From Amaranthus tricolor (taxonomy: Eukaryota > Streptophyta > Magnoliopsida > Caryophyllales > Amaranthaceae), in NCBI RefSeq assembly GCF_026212465.1, contig NC_080060.1, positions 797,501 to 861,500 of the forward strand: a stretch of DNA of 64,000 bases. The letters are read 5' to 3'. A program made the position numbers and the translations under genes. Below, in pieces: positions 1-10,895 of the stretch. Under the pieces are notes generated by a model, which searched no databases, was not told where the DNA came from, and saw nothing but the letters and a program-made list of their open reading frames with translations. Positions within the stretch are counted from its first letter, which is position 1. Every line of letters starts with the position of its first letter.

Positions 1-2588
1 CTACACTTCAAATAATGCACTTTTCCATCAAGTTTAATGGTACCCAAATCAATCATCCAAGCAAGAATACTGTGCTTTCCGATAGGAGCAAGAGCTTCAT
101 TGCTCTCTGAACTCGAACCCTGATTCGATCTACGCGCCACCAAGCCACACCGCCTTCTACCTGGTGTGCCATTCCGAATTGCAACTTTTCTTTTCAAAGC
201 AACCTTGCGCCTTGCAGAACTCTTGATACTTCCAGCATCATCTTCATCAGAAGTATCATCATCCCCTTTTTGATTCTTCTTCTTGTTCTTGTCTGACCTT
301 GTCTTCGATACAACTCTAAACAATTTGCTTAAAACCTCGTCTGGTAATGGGGTAAAGATGAAGTTAGGATCACCGGTTCTACCCTCTTCAGCTTCCTGCT
401 GAAGTGTGAAGTATGCCTTAGTAACCGACCAGTGAGTTTTTCCCGCACGATTGACATATACTGCATCACTATATTCTCTGCCATTCCTAGGTCTGTGTTG
501 AATTGTCCATCCTGCTCTTAAAAGCATATCTACTATTTGGTTACGGATTGAGTTCTTTTCAGCAGCAAGAGACCCAGGTGTATCTGTTTTCTTACGCTTA
601 GCAGGCAAACTTTTATCACATAATGGAGTTTTTTCACCTTTAGAAGAGTTCTCAGCTATGTTTCTCTTCAAATCTAAGGGTATTTCCTTCACGGGTACAT
701 CATCCCCTTTATTTTTCCTAGCATCCTTCAGCCTATCCTTGTCATTCTTACTTGGGTCTGGACTTGCAACATCTCCCAATTCTTTCTTGGGTCGTCCACG
801 CTTGCCCTTTTTCGGTTTTATTACTGATTTATTCCTTGTACCTTCATCAACTTCAGCCACATCTTCATCATCAACTTCAGAAAAAGAAACTTTCCTCCTC
901 CTTTCAACAACTTCCTCTTCACAGTAATCTATAGATCTCTTCTGCCTAACACTTTTGCGAGATGGAGTTGAACTTCCAACAGACCTTTTGCTAACCTCAC
1001 CAGCTTCAACTTCGACCTTATCAAGAATAACTTTATCCTCACCGCAATTTGATAACTTCTTCGGCCTTCCACGCCCATCCTTTTTTTTAACACTCATCTG
1101 AACTATCTTATCTTCATAATCAACCTTATCAGGAACAACTTTCACCTTTTCAACACAATTTGCAAGCTTCTTAGGCCTTCCTCGCCCATCCTTCTTTTTA
1201 ACACGTGAAGCTGATCTGTTATTCAAATCTCCAATAGGATCAAGATTCTTCCTATGTCTTCCTTGTCCATCCTTCTTTTTAAAACTTGAAGTTGATCTGT
1301 CGTCCAAATCTTCACTCACCTCATCATCTTCATCGTCAACCTTGTAAGGAACAATGTTTGCCTTTTCAACACTACTGGCATACTTCCTAGGTCTTCCCCG
1401 TCCATCCTTCTTCTTGAAACTTGAAGCCGATCTTCTCTTCAGATCTTCACTCAACTGAACTATCTTACCTTCATCATTGACCTTGTCGGGAACAACGTCC
1501 TCATTTTCAACACACTTTGCATACTTCCTAGGTCTTCCCCGACCATCCTTCTTCTTTGAGCAAGAAGCTGACTTATCGTCCAAATCCCCATCTTCAACTC
1601 TAAGGACAGCCTTGACATCCATTACCGGAATTTCCACCTCTTCAGCACCACCTCGGCATAATTTAGGCCTTCCTCGCTTCCCCTTCTTCCCTGAACGTCT
1701 AACAGACTCATTATTCACATCTTCTTCCTCAGTAACAGATACAGCTTGGACACTACATGGCTCAACAAACACCACTTCTGGATGATCAACTGAATTCTTG
1801 TTCTTTTCACTATAACACATGTTTCCAGAGTCAACAGCTTCCGCTCCCAATTCATCATCGGCTCCTTTCTTCCTTTTCCTATGTGAAATCCTAACACCTA
1901 TTTCATCGGTTTCCTCTCCCAAGCCATTAGCTGGCACAACTCTTGATCTCAAAATTCTAACTCGGCCCCGTTTAGCCTCCGATCTTAGTCTTTCACTCCT
2001 ATCATCTTCATCACTGTGATTAGATTGCATAACCTTAGTAACTTCACGATCAATATCCACACCCTCTTCCCTACTCTCAACCATATGATCAATATCAACA
2101 TTGTTACTAACAAAACTCCTCTCCGAATCCTTCTTCTTCACTTCCACATCTCTTTTATCATCGGAATCTTCACCACCAATCAACCCCTCAACTCCCATCT
2201 CCGTTTTCTCTCCGCCCACGACAATTTCTTCACCAATACTGCCAGAACAATCATCATTTTTCTTATCTTCATCACCTACTTTAGTCTCTAAACCTATCTC
2301 AACCTCAATTTCCTCACCTCCAATTTTCTCCCCTTCATTTTCAACTTCCATATCTAAACCCTCATCCTCACCAAACCCTTCCTTCTTACACACTAACCCA
2401 TTTGACTTCCCAAGAATGAAATTCACTTTACTGCATAATTTTCCTCCTTCCTCATTCCCGACCTCATCTGTACTATCCTCTAAATTCAAATCAGGAATTT
2501 TAACCCTACTTAAATCCCCATCACTATGACTAAACTCAACTTTACCATCCTCCTTCCTAGAACTACTTGACCTCAACCCTTCTCTCAT
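1..2588 (-). CDS. IDM1-like PHD-finger/GNAT chromatin protein, N-terminal part (3' end outside window)
   Basis: An open frame runs on the minus strand from the ATG at 2588-2586 to the window edge (862 codons plus two bases) with no stop. An in-frame TAG lies just upstream of the ATG, and a TTTTTTTGTAG acceptor suggests a 5'-UTR intron. Residues ~1-290 are acidic and low complexity. Residues ~300-600 carry AT-hook cores (KRGRPK, GRGRPRK twice, GRGRPKK twice, KRGRPKK, one degenerate GQGRHRK), most in repeats containing KKKDGRGRP. Residues ~690-720 match the MBD-like region of IDM1-type proteins (AGWTIQHRPRNGREYSDAVY, then HWSVTKAY). The visible C-terminus (HSILAWMIDLGTIKLDGKV) is the conserved segment preceding the zinc-binding and PHD region. 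Family knowledge: IDM1 is a histone acetyltransferase that restrains DNA methylation. The PHD and GNAT domains would lie beyond base 1 and cannot be checked, so the family call is firm but orthology to IDM1 itself is not. Confidence 0.85.
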   Translation of the reverse strand, partial: MREGLRSSSSRKEDGKVEFSHSDGDLSRVKIPDLNLEDSTDEVGNEEGGKLCSKVNFILGKSNGLVCKKEGFGEDEGLDMEVENEGEKIGGEEIEVEIGLETKVGDEDKKNDDCSGSIGEEIVVGGEKTEMGVEGLIGGEDSDDKRDVEVKKKDSERSFVSNNVDIDHMVESREEGVDIDREVTKVMQSNHSDEDDRSERLRSEAKRGRVRILRSRVVPANGLGEETDEIGVRISHRKRKKGADDELGAEAVDSGNMCYSEKNKNSVDHPEVVFVEPCSVQAVSVTEEEDVNNESVRRSGKKGKRGRPKLCRGGAEEVEIPVMDVKAVLRVEDGDLDDKSASCSKKKDGRGRPRKYAKCVENEDVVPDKVNDEGKIVQLSEDLKRRSASSFKKKDGRGRPRKYASSVEKANIVPYKVDDEDDEVSEDLDDRSTSSFKKKDGQGRHRKNLDPIGDLNNRSASRVKKKDGRGRPKKLANCVEKVKVVPDKVDYEDKIVQMSVKKKDGRGRPKKLSNCGEDKVILDKVEVEAGEVSKRSVGSSTPSRKSVRQKRSIDYCEEEVVERRRKVSFSEVDDEDVAEVDEGTRNKSVIKPKKGKRGRPKKELGDVASPDPSKNDKDRLKDARKNKGDDVPVKEIPLDLKRNIAENSSKGEKTPLCDKSLPAKRKKTDTPGSLAAEKNSIRNQIVDMLLRAGWTIQHRPRNGREYSDAVYVNRAGKTHWSVTKAYFTLQQEAEEGRTGDPNFIFTPLPDEVLSKLFRVVSKTRSDKNKKKNQKGDDDTSDEDDAGSIKSSARRKVALKRKVAIRNGTPGRRRCGLVARRSNQGSSSESNEALAPIGKHSILAWMIDLGTIKLDGKVHYLKC

Positions 2589-3150
2589 CTCATTCAACTA
2601 CAAAAAACCCAACAAAAATCACCAAAACCTCTAAAAATTCAAACCTTTAAATCCATTACCTGAGTACAAATTGTCCAAAAATCAAACCTTAAAGCAGCAA
2701 AATTAAAATTTCAATCAATCCTCTACAACCCCAAATCTGAACACACTAAAATTGAAATTGAAAAATAAAATTAAAACCCACAATTAAAAATCCATTAAAC
2801 TAACAAAAATAAGAAATCTGGCAGCAAAAACAGTACCTGAAATTACAACCCCATAAAGCAGCAGACGAATGCAGCAAAACCCATAAATTTAAATGCACCA
2901 AAACAAAAAGAGATTCAAACTTTGGAATCTAACCTTGACTTACAAAATCAATAAACCATCAAATGTTGGTTCAAATTTCTGGAGAGGAAAATAACGAGAC
3001 GGGAGAAATGTGAAGAATGAAGATGGGTTTTTAATGTTTTTGATTTTGGGAAGTGGGTTTAAATCAAAAAGGATTCTTTTGCTTTCCTTTGCTTTTTTTT
3101 TTTTTTTATGTTGTGTGTTTTTGGGATTCCTGAAATTGGGCAAAATGCCT
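2589..3150 (-). promoter_or_regulatory. 5' leader and UTR introns of the IDM1-like gene
   Basis: On the minus strand this stretch holds candidate splice donors (CAG|GTACTG near 2836, TCAG|GTAAT near 2662, CAAG|GTTAG near 2934) and the acceptor just before the start codon, so the leader is probably spliced, perhaps in alternative ways. An ATGAGATGA (ATG, one codon, stop) begins at 2593 and overlaps the real start: a minimal upstream ORF. The transcription start is not determinable; the pyrimidine/purine-rich stretch 2980-3110 is a likely area. Confidence 0.4.
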
Positions 3151-6100
3151 AGTGTTTGTTTAGAATACTAGGAGTAGAATGGACTGTTTTCTTAAGTCTT
3201 GTTGTACATAGGAAATAGGAATTGGGAAAAAATAAATTAAGGGTAGATTTGTAATTTCAAATTGTGTTTGTGTAAATTAATTTTGCAATTTTCCCTCCAA
3301 CTTCTTATTTGGCTAAAATTGGCTCCATCTTCTTAACCTACTTTTGTCTCTCACTTGGTTATTGCTTAAAATTGAAATTTTAAAAATGGTGTTAAATATT
3401 TATTGGTCCTTTGTGGGACCTTTTAGAGTTTTACCTAGATATTTATAACTCAATTTAAATTGTCTTGTAATTTTGTAAAGGTTGACAATTGATATTACCA
3501 TATTATGGGTTGACTAAATGGATTTTATTGTCTGTTTTCTAAGATTTGAATTTTAGTTTGTTGGTTAAATGAAAGTTAAAAAGAGCATTTATAAATAATT
3601 ATTAGTTTTTGTATGTTAGTCTGTTATTTTAAAAAAATAATTAATAATATTTAATTTGTTAAGTATCTTTAAAAAAATTGACGACTTAATTTGCTAAAAA
3701 TCCAACAAAAACGGCAATATTTATAATTCAAACAAACAATTTAATATAGTCAATCATTTGTCAAACATTCTATTATTGTTGATAATAATTGGATAGTTAT
3801 AAGTCAAATTGGATTGAATTTAGTTAAATATGTACTTTAATCTATTTATTTTGAGTATACATATATTTTTAAGATCTATAATTGTTACACTAAGAACGAA
3901 TGAGTTTAGCTACTAAAATCGAATCTTAAATTAGTTTTGACCTTTATTATTCTTACTATGTAATTGTTGTAGCTCTAATTTCTAAATAAGGTTGAAGTAG
4001 GTTTAAATATGTATACAATAAGGTCTAAATATTACTCATGACCAAGTCTAAAAGAGAAATAAGGTAAATTCAAGCTAAAAATACTAAACTTATATACAAA
4101 TTTCAAAGCCATTTTTTTTACATATTTGATGGATTAGATTTTGTAAGTTGCATATAGGTCAATTATGGAATCAATCAAGTAAGATCTTCAACCCATGATT
4201 ATTACTACTACTAACTCTTACTCAATGCTCCCTTTTCCAACCATTTTAGTATGTACTTTTGAGGATTACAATATAAACAGCATATACTTGTAGGAATTAA
4301 AAAAAAGTATTACTCCTAGGGATTTTTTTGGATATTATTTTACATATACTATAATTCTATATACAAATTTTTATTTAATGATTCATATAACTAATAAGTA
4401 CTGATTAGTTGGTATTTGAGTTGTAACAATGCTCAATTTTTTTGTCCAAGGATTATCATTTATAGTAAACAATTTGTATATGAGATCAATCACTCAACAA
4501 TTTATGATGTGCTTTATGAGACAAGCCACTCATTTAATGAGTAAGTATATGGAGTAACAAATGTCATATAATATACTCATTATTTGTATTTGTTACAACA
4601 ATAATTTGTGAATTACATTTTTTAAATTTAGCGCTTTTGCGAATTACAGTTTTAACGTTTATTTTTTGTAAATTACAGCCATTAAAGTATCAAAATTTGC
4701 AAATTCAGACCAAAATACATAATTCCGATTGAATACATCATCAACTCAATCAAATTTATAACATATAGTGACACTGTGACATGTTATGATATAAAATACT
4801 ACCATATTACCATTCATAATAAACTGAGTGAAGAAACACTCGATTTAGTGATAAAATTGGAATATGATTTATTGATTGAAAAACATGTATTGTCTCGATT
4901 AAAACACATATGTACTCCTGATACTTCTTATCATCATCATCATTATTATCATACCCAGTATAATCCTGATACTCTTGATAATTCTACTAGAAAAAATATA
5001 ATTTGATTTTGGTTACTGTTTCCCTAGCCCTTCCTTCCTTAGCGAACTAAGAGCGTGTAACAAAAAAGAATAATCTAATAAACATTCATTCACAAAATGT
5101 TGTGAGAAACAGACTCTTCGAGAAAAGTATTAGATATATGGGTTAAATAGCCCTTAAATACGAATTATAAGAAAATAAAAATGTGAGTTTTTTATTTTAA
5201 AGTCGTCTCTTTGAGAGATGGTGTCTCACAAGAATAGTCAATATTCATTATTCATTTTGCATCGATATTTTAAAACTATTGCCTTTGTGCTTTCATATTG
5301 TACCTATAACCTATTTCAATATAAGTGACATTTAGCAAAAAAAATTAGTTGAAAAATAAGATAAAAATAAATAGATAATAAAAATAAATATAATAGTGAT
5401 GAAAATAAATAAAGTTTATGAATAAGATTAAAAAAAATAAAACTATTACTTAAAAAATGACATGACATCACAGGTGCAACATATCATAGAATTGATATGA
5501 TCATTTCCAATTTTCCATATGGCGCGTTTATAAATGGAAGCAAAAGATATCAGATCGCAAAAGATACTCTTATCGGCACAAGTTCCGACTGTGAAGCACC
5601 AAATCCACACTATACACGAATGCAAGAGCAATAATACCAATTTATATGGTAAAAGTTACAAGCCGTTAAGTTGAATTAGATTTGAGTTAAAGTTATATAT
5701 AAAAAAGTCAGAAGTTTCTTAAGTCAAACCTAACCTATATGAAGTAGTTTTTATGAAAAACAAAATCCTAACATGACAACTGTCAGGCCAATTCAATTTT
5801 GACTCACTTAACTTATTTAGAGTTTTTTTTTTTATTTTAAATTTTTGTACATTAATTACACATTTAATCCCTCCATCCCGCTCAATTTGTATCAATTTGT
5901 CATTTTAATCTGTCAGGTTTGTTACATTTGAGCTCCTATAAGTAAATGTGAACATAAATTTTGCCTAATGCAAACAAACAATTTGGGATGTGATTGAAAA
6001 CAAGCACACGAGCGAAAATCAATACTTTTGCTACCCCAATGATAGTAAATAGAGCTAAAATTATCATAAAGGATTAGTAACCGGACAAAACTTTGATCAA

Positions 6101-6287
6101 ACTCTCAACAAAAGTTTAAAGTAAAAACATTATCGTAGCTTAGTCTCAAAATCCTTCACTATATCTACTATTGCTAATAGGGTAAACAAGAAAGAGCACC
6201 AGCGAGGGCTAGGAATATAGACGACAATAGAACCATAAAGGAAATTGCTCCACCGGTGTATACAGCATCGTCAGCTTCGTTGACATC
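3151..6287. other. Intergenic DNA, no gene seen
   Basis: AT-rich sequence between the IDM1-like gene and the 3' end of RPS24. I see no ORF with recognisable protein features; the longest open frames (4776-5006 plus, 5446-5640 minus) are low complexity and match nothing I know. It contains a MITE-like inverted repeat (5100-5231) and a short CAT-rich run near 4930. The last ~250 bases before 6287 are probably RPS24 3' UTR. Confidence 0.6.
5100..5231. repeat. MITE-like element of the GAGACGGTCTC family
   Basis: The left end reads TTGTGAGAAACAGACTCTTC and the right end, reverse-complemented, TTGTGAGACACCATCTCTC, an imperfect terminal inverted repeat of about 25 bases around an AT-rich core of ~85 bases. 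Related ends occur near 31990, 32130, 34267, 36590 and 56820, which supports a dispersed non-autonomous family. Confidence 0.5.
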
Positions 6288-8013
6288 TTACTTCTTCTTG
6301 CCAGCCTCTGCTGCTTTTGTCTGCCGAAAATACAAAAACCGCGGAATGGGTATCAAATAAATTTGATACAAAGGGTATCGTAGGAGAAATTACACAGCAG
6401 AATGTTCAGTCTTACCTTCTTAATACCGCGGATCTTCTTGGCCCTGTTCTTTCGCTCCTTCATTTGTTTTCTTGACTTCTCGATCTTGGTGGCCAATCCA
6501 TTCTGCAAGCAAACAAGAAATAGAGAAACAAATAAGAAGGGAAAGATACTAAAGAAACAGTGAACACAACACAGTCTAAAGAAAGTATCAGCATAATTAC
6601 CCTGATAAGCCTGTACTTGGGCTCATACTTCTTTGCACTGTCTACAGAATCATAAATCAAACCGAACCCAGTTGATTTACCACCTCCAAAATGTGTGCGG
6701 AACTTAAAGACGAAAATGGAATTGGGATCATTTACATCATACAACCTTGCCAATTTCTCCTTCAACTCAGCCTTGAAAAGAAAGGAAATTCGGCAAACTA
6801 ATAAGATCTCAAATGAAAGAATGGAACAACACAACTATAAAACTCTTTATCAGAAACTGTCCACTTTACTAAAATAATTCGAAAGAAAAACAATATCTTC
6901 CAATGTTAACCCAGTGTAATTTATAATATCAATAAACTAAGATTATTATTTAGAATCTTTATGCAAAAAGGACACAATTATGTACATAAGCCATCAGCAG
7001 CAAGTGATGAACACTAAAAAAACTAACAGGAGTATTTCCTAATCAGCAATGGATTTAGAACTTTGTTCAATTGGAAATTTACTAATGTCCTCAAAACAGA
7101 TAGGTCTCGGTGAAGCTAAAGTCATTCACCATTCTCAGGTAAATAAAATATCATCACGAAAAATGATGGGGTAAACTTTTTCAACAAGAAGATTAATATA
7201 CATGGCAAAGATCAAAACAATAAATTATCACTATCAGCAAGACGAGTGTCATCTCTAAGAGAGTAGTTAATGGTAACCAGACACTTTGGCAGGAGGGGAG
7301 AGATACAGTTAAAAACTTAATTGATGAGAAACTAGAAAAAATTGGTCTTCCCTTTGGTCTTTGTGAAGACCAATTAACAAAACCAAACGTAAGAGTGAAC
7401 AGAATTAAAACAATAGGAAGACTAGAACTATTTGGTCACCACTAAAGATGCTCAAATAAAGATGAGATACACCCTTCAACGAAAGATACTTCCATAATGT
7501 TTCAAGGATTCGTCAAAAATTACTTAAAAGCGTACAATAACAAAAACAACGTATCGTCCATCAGTATGATGATAATTTACCAAATTTGTTTCTACCAACC
7601 CATATTAACGACACAAAATTCGAATAAGCACCTAGATCAACCACAAAATTAGCAAAGACCTGATTTTTTTTGTTCAACAAATCAAAAGACATACAAACAC
7701 AATCAGAAACGCAATTCAATAATCTGGCAACTTAGTGTTGATTAATCTAATAGGAGTAATAGACTAAAGTAAATAACAAATATAAAAACATCGAAAGAAT
7801 TGATACCTTTGAAACATTGGCGCGGCCAGGGTGAAGAACATCAATGATCTAAAATGTGAACAAAAAAAAATCAAAACGCAATCAGGTTTTGATAAATCTA
7901 TAGCCCGATTAAAATGGGGATGGAAAAACAAAAAAACTTACAAATTGCTTCCTGGAAAGAAGACGATTAGTCATGAACTTGCGAGTTCTGATAGTAACTG
8001 CCTTGTCCGCCAT
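6288..8013 (-). CDS. RPS24: 40S ribosomal protein eS24 (RPS24)
   Basis: Five coding exons, in transcript order 8013-7942, 7848-7807, 6771-6601, 6502-6416 and 6320-6288, all with GT-AG boundaries, join in frame to a 134-residue protein, about the usual eS24 length. Exon 1 starts [19 protein letters not shown]; exon 2 gives [14 protein letters not shown]; exon 3 carries the signature [15 protein letters not shown] and [18 protein letters not shown]; exon 4 is the basic [14 protein letters not shown]; exon 5 ends AGKKK then TAA. The protein is a component of the small ribosomal subunit needed for pre-rRNA processing. Upstream (minus strand) are site II elements typical of plant ribosomal protein genes, but a MULE lies immediately beyond them. 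No truncation or missing segment is seen. After the stop the frame stays open for 37 more codons and spells a hydrophobic stretch; this may be chance. Confidence 0.96.
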
Positions 8014-8202
8014 TGTTGTTTTACACTCTAAATCTCTCCCCTCACTTCTCCTCCAATGGCGGCTGCTAATTCCAAATTCTAGGGTTCACGAAATAGAATG
8101 ATGCCGATATAGCTAGGTTTTTGTATTTGTGTTTGTGTTTTCAGTTGCGTACGATTTGGGTCTTTTTCTGCTTTTGGGCTTTAAACTGGGCTGTTGTTGC
8201 AT
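8014..8202 (-). promoter_or_regulatory. Proximal promoter and 5' UTR of RPS24
   Basis: Two TGGGCT hexamers (plus strand 8175-8180 and 8187-8192), on the minus strand AGCCCA, are site II (TCP-factor) elements, common in plant ribosomal protein promoters. A degenerate telo-box-like GAACCCTAG lies near 8085 on the minus strand. The upstream boundary is the MULE target site duplication at 8193-8202, so everything farther upstream has been pushed 4.3 kb away. Confidence 0.6.
8193..8202. repeat. Target site duplication, left copy
   Basis: GTTGTTGCAT here is repeated exactly at 12531-12540, directly flanking the two ends of the terminal inverted repeats. A 9-11 bp duplication is the hallmark of Mutator-like transposition. 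Confidence 0.9.
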
Positions 8203-8358
8203 GAAAAAGTGAAAAAAATAAGACATTTGAATAACTTATTTCCTAAAATAAGCTTCGTGAAAACTTATTTCTGAAAATAAGCGTCCGTACATCCAGACCA
8301 GAGTTTTGGATAAATCGCTGTTAGTAACAGCGAAAGAAGGAAAAAAAAAATTAAAATT
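8203..8358 (+). repeat. MULE left terminal inverted repeat
   Basis: About 155 bases match the right end in inverted orientation, with the best-conserved block GCGTCCGTACATCCAGACCA near 8281-8300. Near its inner edge it holds the palindrome CGCTGTTAGTAACAGCG (8318-8334). Confidence 0.88.
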
Positions 8359-8462
8359 GGCTAGGTCCTTTAATTTTTTTTTTTTTTTTTTACGAAGTAA
8401 AGTAGCCGTTGTTAATTAGAAAAATAGCCGTTAGGAACTTGAAAATAGTCGTTATAATGATG

Positions 8463-8640
8463 TTCTATAAATAGCTCCTTCATCTCCCATCCTTCATTAT
8501 ATCAATTCTACATCATTCTTCTTCTCTTAATTTCTAAAGGTAACATTATGTATTATGTTAGTTTTACTTTTAATTTTTAAATGTTAATATAATTTTTGAA
8601 AGTTCATTTATGTTACTATATTATATGTATTATGTAGATG
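8463..8640 (+). promoter_or_regulatory. Promoter and spliced leader of the MULE GRF ORF
   Basis: A TATAAATA box lies at 8466-8473, followed by a pyrimidine-rich leader. TCTAAAG|GTAACA near 8539 looks like a splice donor and TATTATGTAG just before the ATG at 8638 looks like its acceptor, so the ORF may have a 5'-UTR intron of ~100 bases. Confidence 0.5.
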
Positions 8641-8823
8641 TCAAAGGAGCATTGTATTGAAGAGCTTTGTGATTGTGGTTATGAAGTTGAGATTAATACA
8701 GATTGGAGCGACTTTGATCCAGGGCGTGAATTTGTTGCTTGCCCTTTCTACTTGGTTGACGGATTAGGATGCACATACTTTAGATGGATTGCTCCGGAGG
8801 GTGCGAAATGGCAAAAGAGTTAA
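8638..8823 (+). CDS. GRF-type zinc-finger ORF inside the MULE
   Basis: A 61-residue ORF with the GRF zinc-finger pattern: CDCG at residues 11-14, PGREFVACP at 28-36, and GCTYFRW at 44-50. The Cys set and the GR-F / C-P / C-FRW spacing fit the family, although the Asp that usually follows the tryptophan region is replaced (RWIAPEG). GRF fingers bind single-stranded DNA or RNA in other proteins; many plant transposon-linked GRF proteins have unknown roles. In such proteins the finger is normally followed by a coiled coil; here that segment is found at 8808-8954 in another frame, which suggests a frameshift near 8810-8820 that shortened the ORF. Confidence 0.7.
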   Translation: MSKEHCIEELCDCGYEVEINTDWSDFDPGREFVACPFYLVDGLGCTYFRWIAPEGAKWQKS

Positions 8824-8954
8824 TAATACGGCTTGAAAAGGAAAAAAAAGAGCTCAAAGATGAGGTATTTAATCTAAAGAGACAAATGGATGATATGGCG
8901 CATAGGAAAGAAGAGACTGAAAGGATTATGAGAAAGTTTAAGAAGCCTTGTTAG
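8808..8954 (+). pseudogene. Detached coiled-coil tail of the GRF protein
   Basis: Reading from the ATG at 8808 gives 48 residues rich in Glu, Lys and Leu (ELIIRLEKEKKELKDEVFNL, then a second charged helix) ending KKPC then TAG. The heptad pattern fits a coiled coil. It overlaps the end of the GRF ORF in a different frame; the simplest reading is that both were one protein of ~109 residues split by a frameshift. It could instead be expressed by re-initiation. Confidence 0.55.
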
Positions 8955-9314
8955 TTAGCGACGATAGTTTAACTTAACGAATGAAGTATGTAATTTGATA
9001 TGAATTTGTTGAACATGATTGCAATTGTGTTGAATGTCCGATAGCAACATCCGTATTTGAATATGATTGGTTGTTTGTTTTTGATTAAATTCATACTACA
9101 TTCTTGGCGGAATGATTCATCGCCGAAAAGTCTGAGTACTTAACATCAAGGCAACGATAATAAACGTTTGCTAATACGATTAAAATATATACATGTACAC
9201 ATATATTACAAAGTATACACAAAAGTCAATATGTTACAAATTCTGAATATGTACAAGTGTTGAATATATACAAAATGTCACTAATCTTCAAAATATACAA
9301 AAACTATTGTAATG

Positions 9315-10895
9315 CTAATCCTCCTCCTGTACCCTGTCTAATTGTGACGGTTTACGACGCCTCCTACGATAGTAAGATGCAGTCGCATGACGCTCGGGTA
9401 GGGGAGGGGATTGATAGTGTGATGATGTGGCACCCTGTGAGGACCCGACACCGTAGTCCGGGCACGTTAAGTCAACCTCCTCAAGATGAACGTCGGCATG
9501 ATGAGGAGATGAACCGCACTCGTACGTAGTGGTGTCGGGCGCAGTCAATTCCGGAATGAATTGTTGAAACTGCGTCCCTCGGAGTATGCCTTGGGCAATC
9601 TCCCGTACGGGCTCCTCTTGGGAGGAGCTGATGACTGATGCAATGCCCTGTGCCTGCAGTAAGACTTAAGTATTAATGAAATGTTTAAAGTGTAAGTTGT
9701 ATGGATAATAATCAATGTTGAAGAATACTTACAAAGTGTATCATCGTCGGTGCTGCGGGAGTGTACTAGGATGCCGCCATGATACCTCGTGGTGTCATCC
9801 ATCGACGAGTAATGGAGAGGAACCACGGCATGTAATCCGCCGTAGTAGGTGCACCTGCGGCGTCGATCGGCGCACCTTGGGCCAACAGCTCTAGCCTGTG
9901 CTCCCAATGAGCGACATGGCGCCAGTTGACCTCTAGCCAGTTCTTGGGTTCCCGACCCTTGCGAGAGTGGTGGAGCTCCGCTTCTGTGTCACATGGAGGC
10001 GGGATGCCCTGTACCATCCCAAATTGGCGCAGTACGCGCTCAGGGAGATGCACTTCGACTATGTCGAAGCAGATCATAAGTACAGATGCTCTCCACGCCC
10101 CTGACAATATGCCCGAGTGCTGAGGCAATGCAGCGTATGCCTCAAGGGGGGTAAGGGTCCCATAGAAACTAAACGTGATAATTCGATTAATAAATTACTC
10201 AATGTGATACTTATAAAACAAGTTGTGGTGAAGTTGTTACCTGGTCAGCACGTAATAGATCGAGTTGATCGCGGTAGAACCCCACGCCCGATCCAGTGTG
10301 GGTCCTTGTTCGTCTTTCAAAGGACCACCGCGATCCATATGGCACATGTGGGGGAGGAAGCAGTGGTGGCGCAAATGCACCACGTCCCACACTCCTCATC
10401 GGTTGACCAATGAGAACATGCTCCCATGCCCAAAGCTATGAATTACCATTATAAGTAAGTAAACAAGGTACAACAATATATAATAAATGAAACAAAACGG
10501 TAACATGTAAACTTATTATTACCTGTAGAATAATCAGGGGCCCAGCGACCTTCTTCACGTTCTTCCGTGAAGCTTCACAAAGTCTCCTGTACAGATACGC
10601 TAGGGCTGCCGAACCCCAGCTGTACCCGGAGATGACCTCCCATGGCGCATCAAGCAACGTCAAGTATAATAGTTGTACTCGGTTGCCAGTCTTGTCGGAG
10701 AACAAGACAACACCAATCAGATAAAAGAGATACGCCCTAGCGTATCTCTCAACGGTGGCGTCATTAGCACCTTCAGGGAGTTGCGAGAAGTTTTGTGCAA
10801 GCCATGTTACGCGCAGGCTACTCCCTTTGGTTACCTCAGCCGGAGGTCGGACTTTTAATAGTCTTTGGACTTTGTCTTGCCAGCTTTCAAATTGG
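9315..10895 (-). pseudogene. Plant mobile domain (PMD, MAIN-like) gene of the MULE, broken
   Basis: Four exons can be laid out on the minus strand: ~10895-10523, 10435-10241, 10168-9733 and 9653-9315, with GT-AG boundaries. The product has PMD hallmarks: RAYLFYLIGVVLFSDKTGN, GYSWGSAALAYLYRRLCEAS, LWAWEHVLIGQP, ICFDIVEVHLPERVLRQFG and WRHVAHWEHR. The N-terminal part of the domain is missing. Exon 3 carries a frameshift in a C run near 10150 (WDPYPP before it, LEAYAALPQHSG after it) and an in-frame TAG near 9766, and exon 4 is a polar tail ending in RVQEED. PMD proteins (MAIN/MAIL1) silence transposons in Arabidopsis, and PMD genes are also carried by MULEs. This copy cannot make a full protein as it stands. 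Confidence 0.78.

Noticed and set aside
658..2529. Several Ser/Phe-rich plus-strand ORFs over the IDM1-like gene
   Set aside because: They are antisense shadows of the minus-strand coding sequence with its charged repeats.
8808..8954. Coiled-coil ORF as an independent gene
   Set aside because: Better explained as the displaced C-terminal part of the GRF protein.
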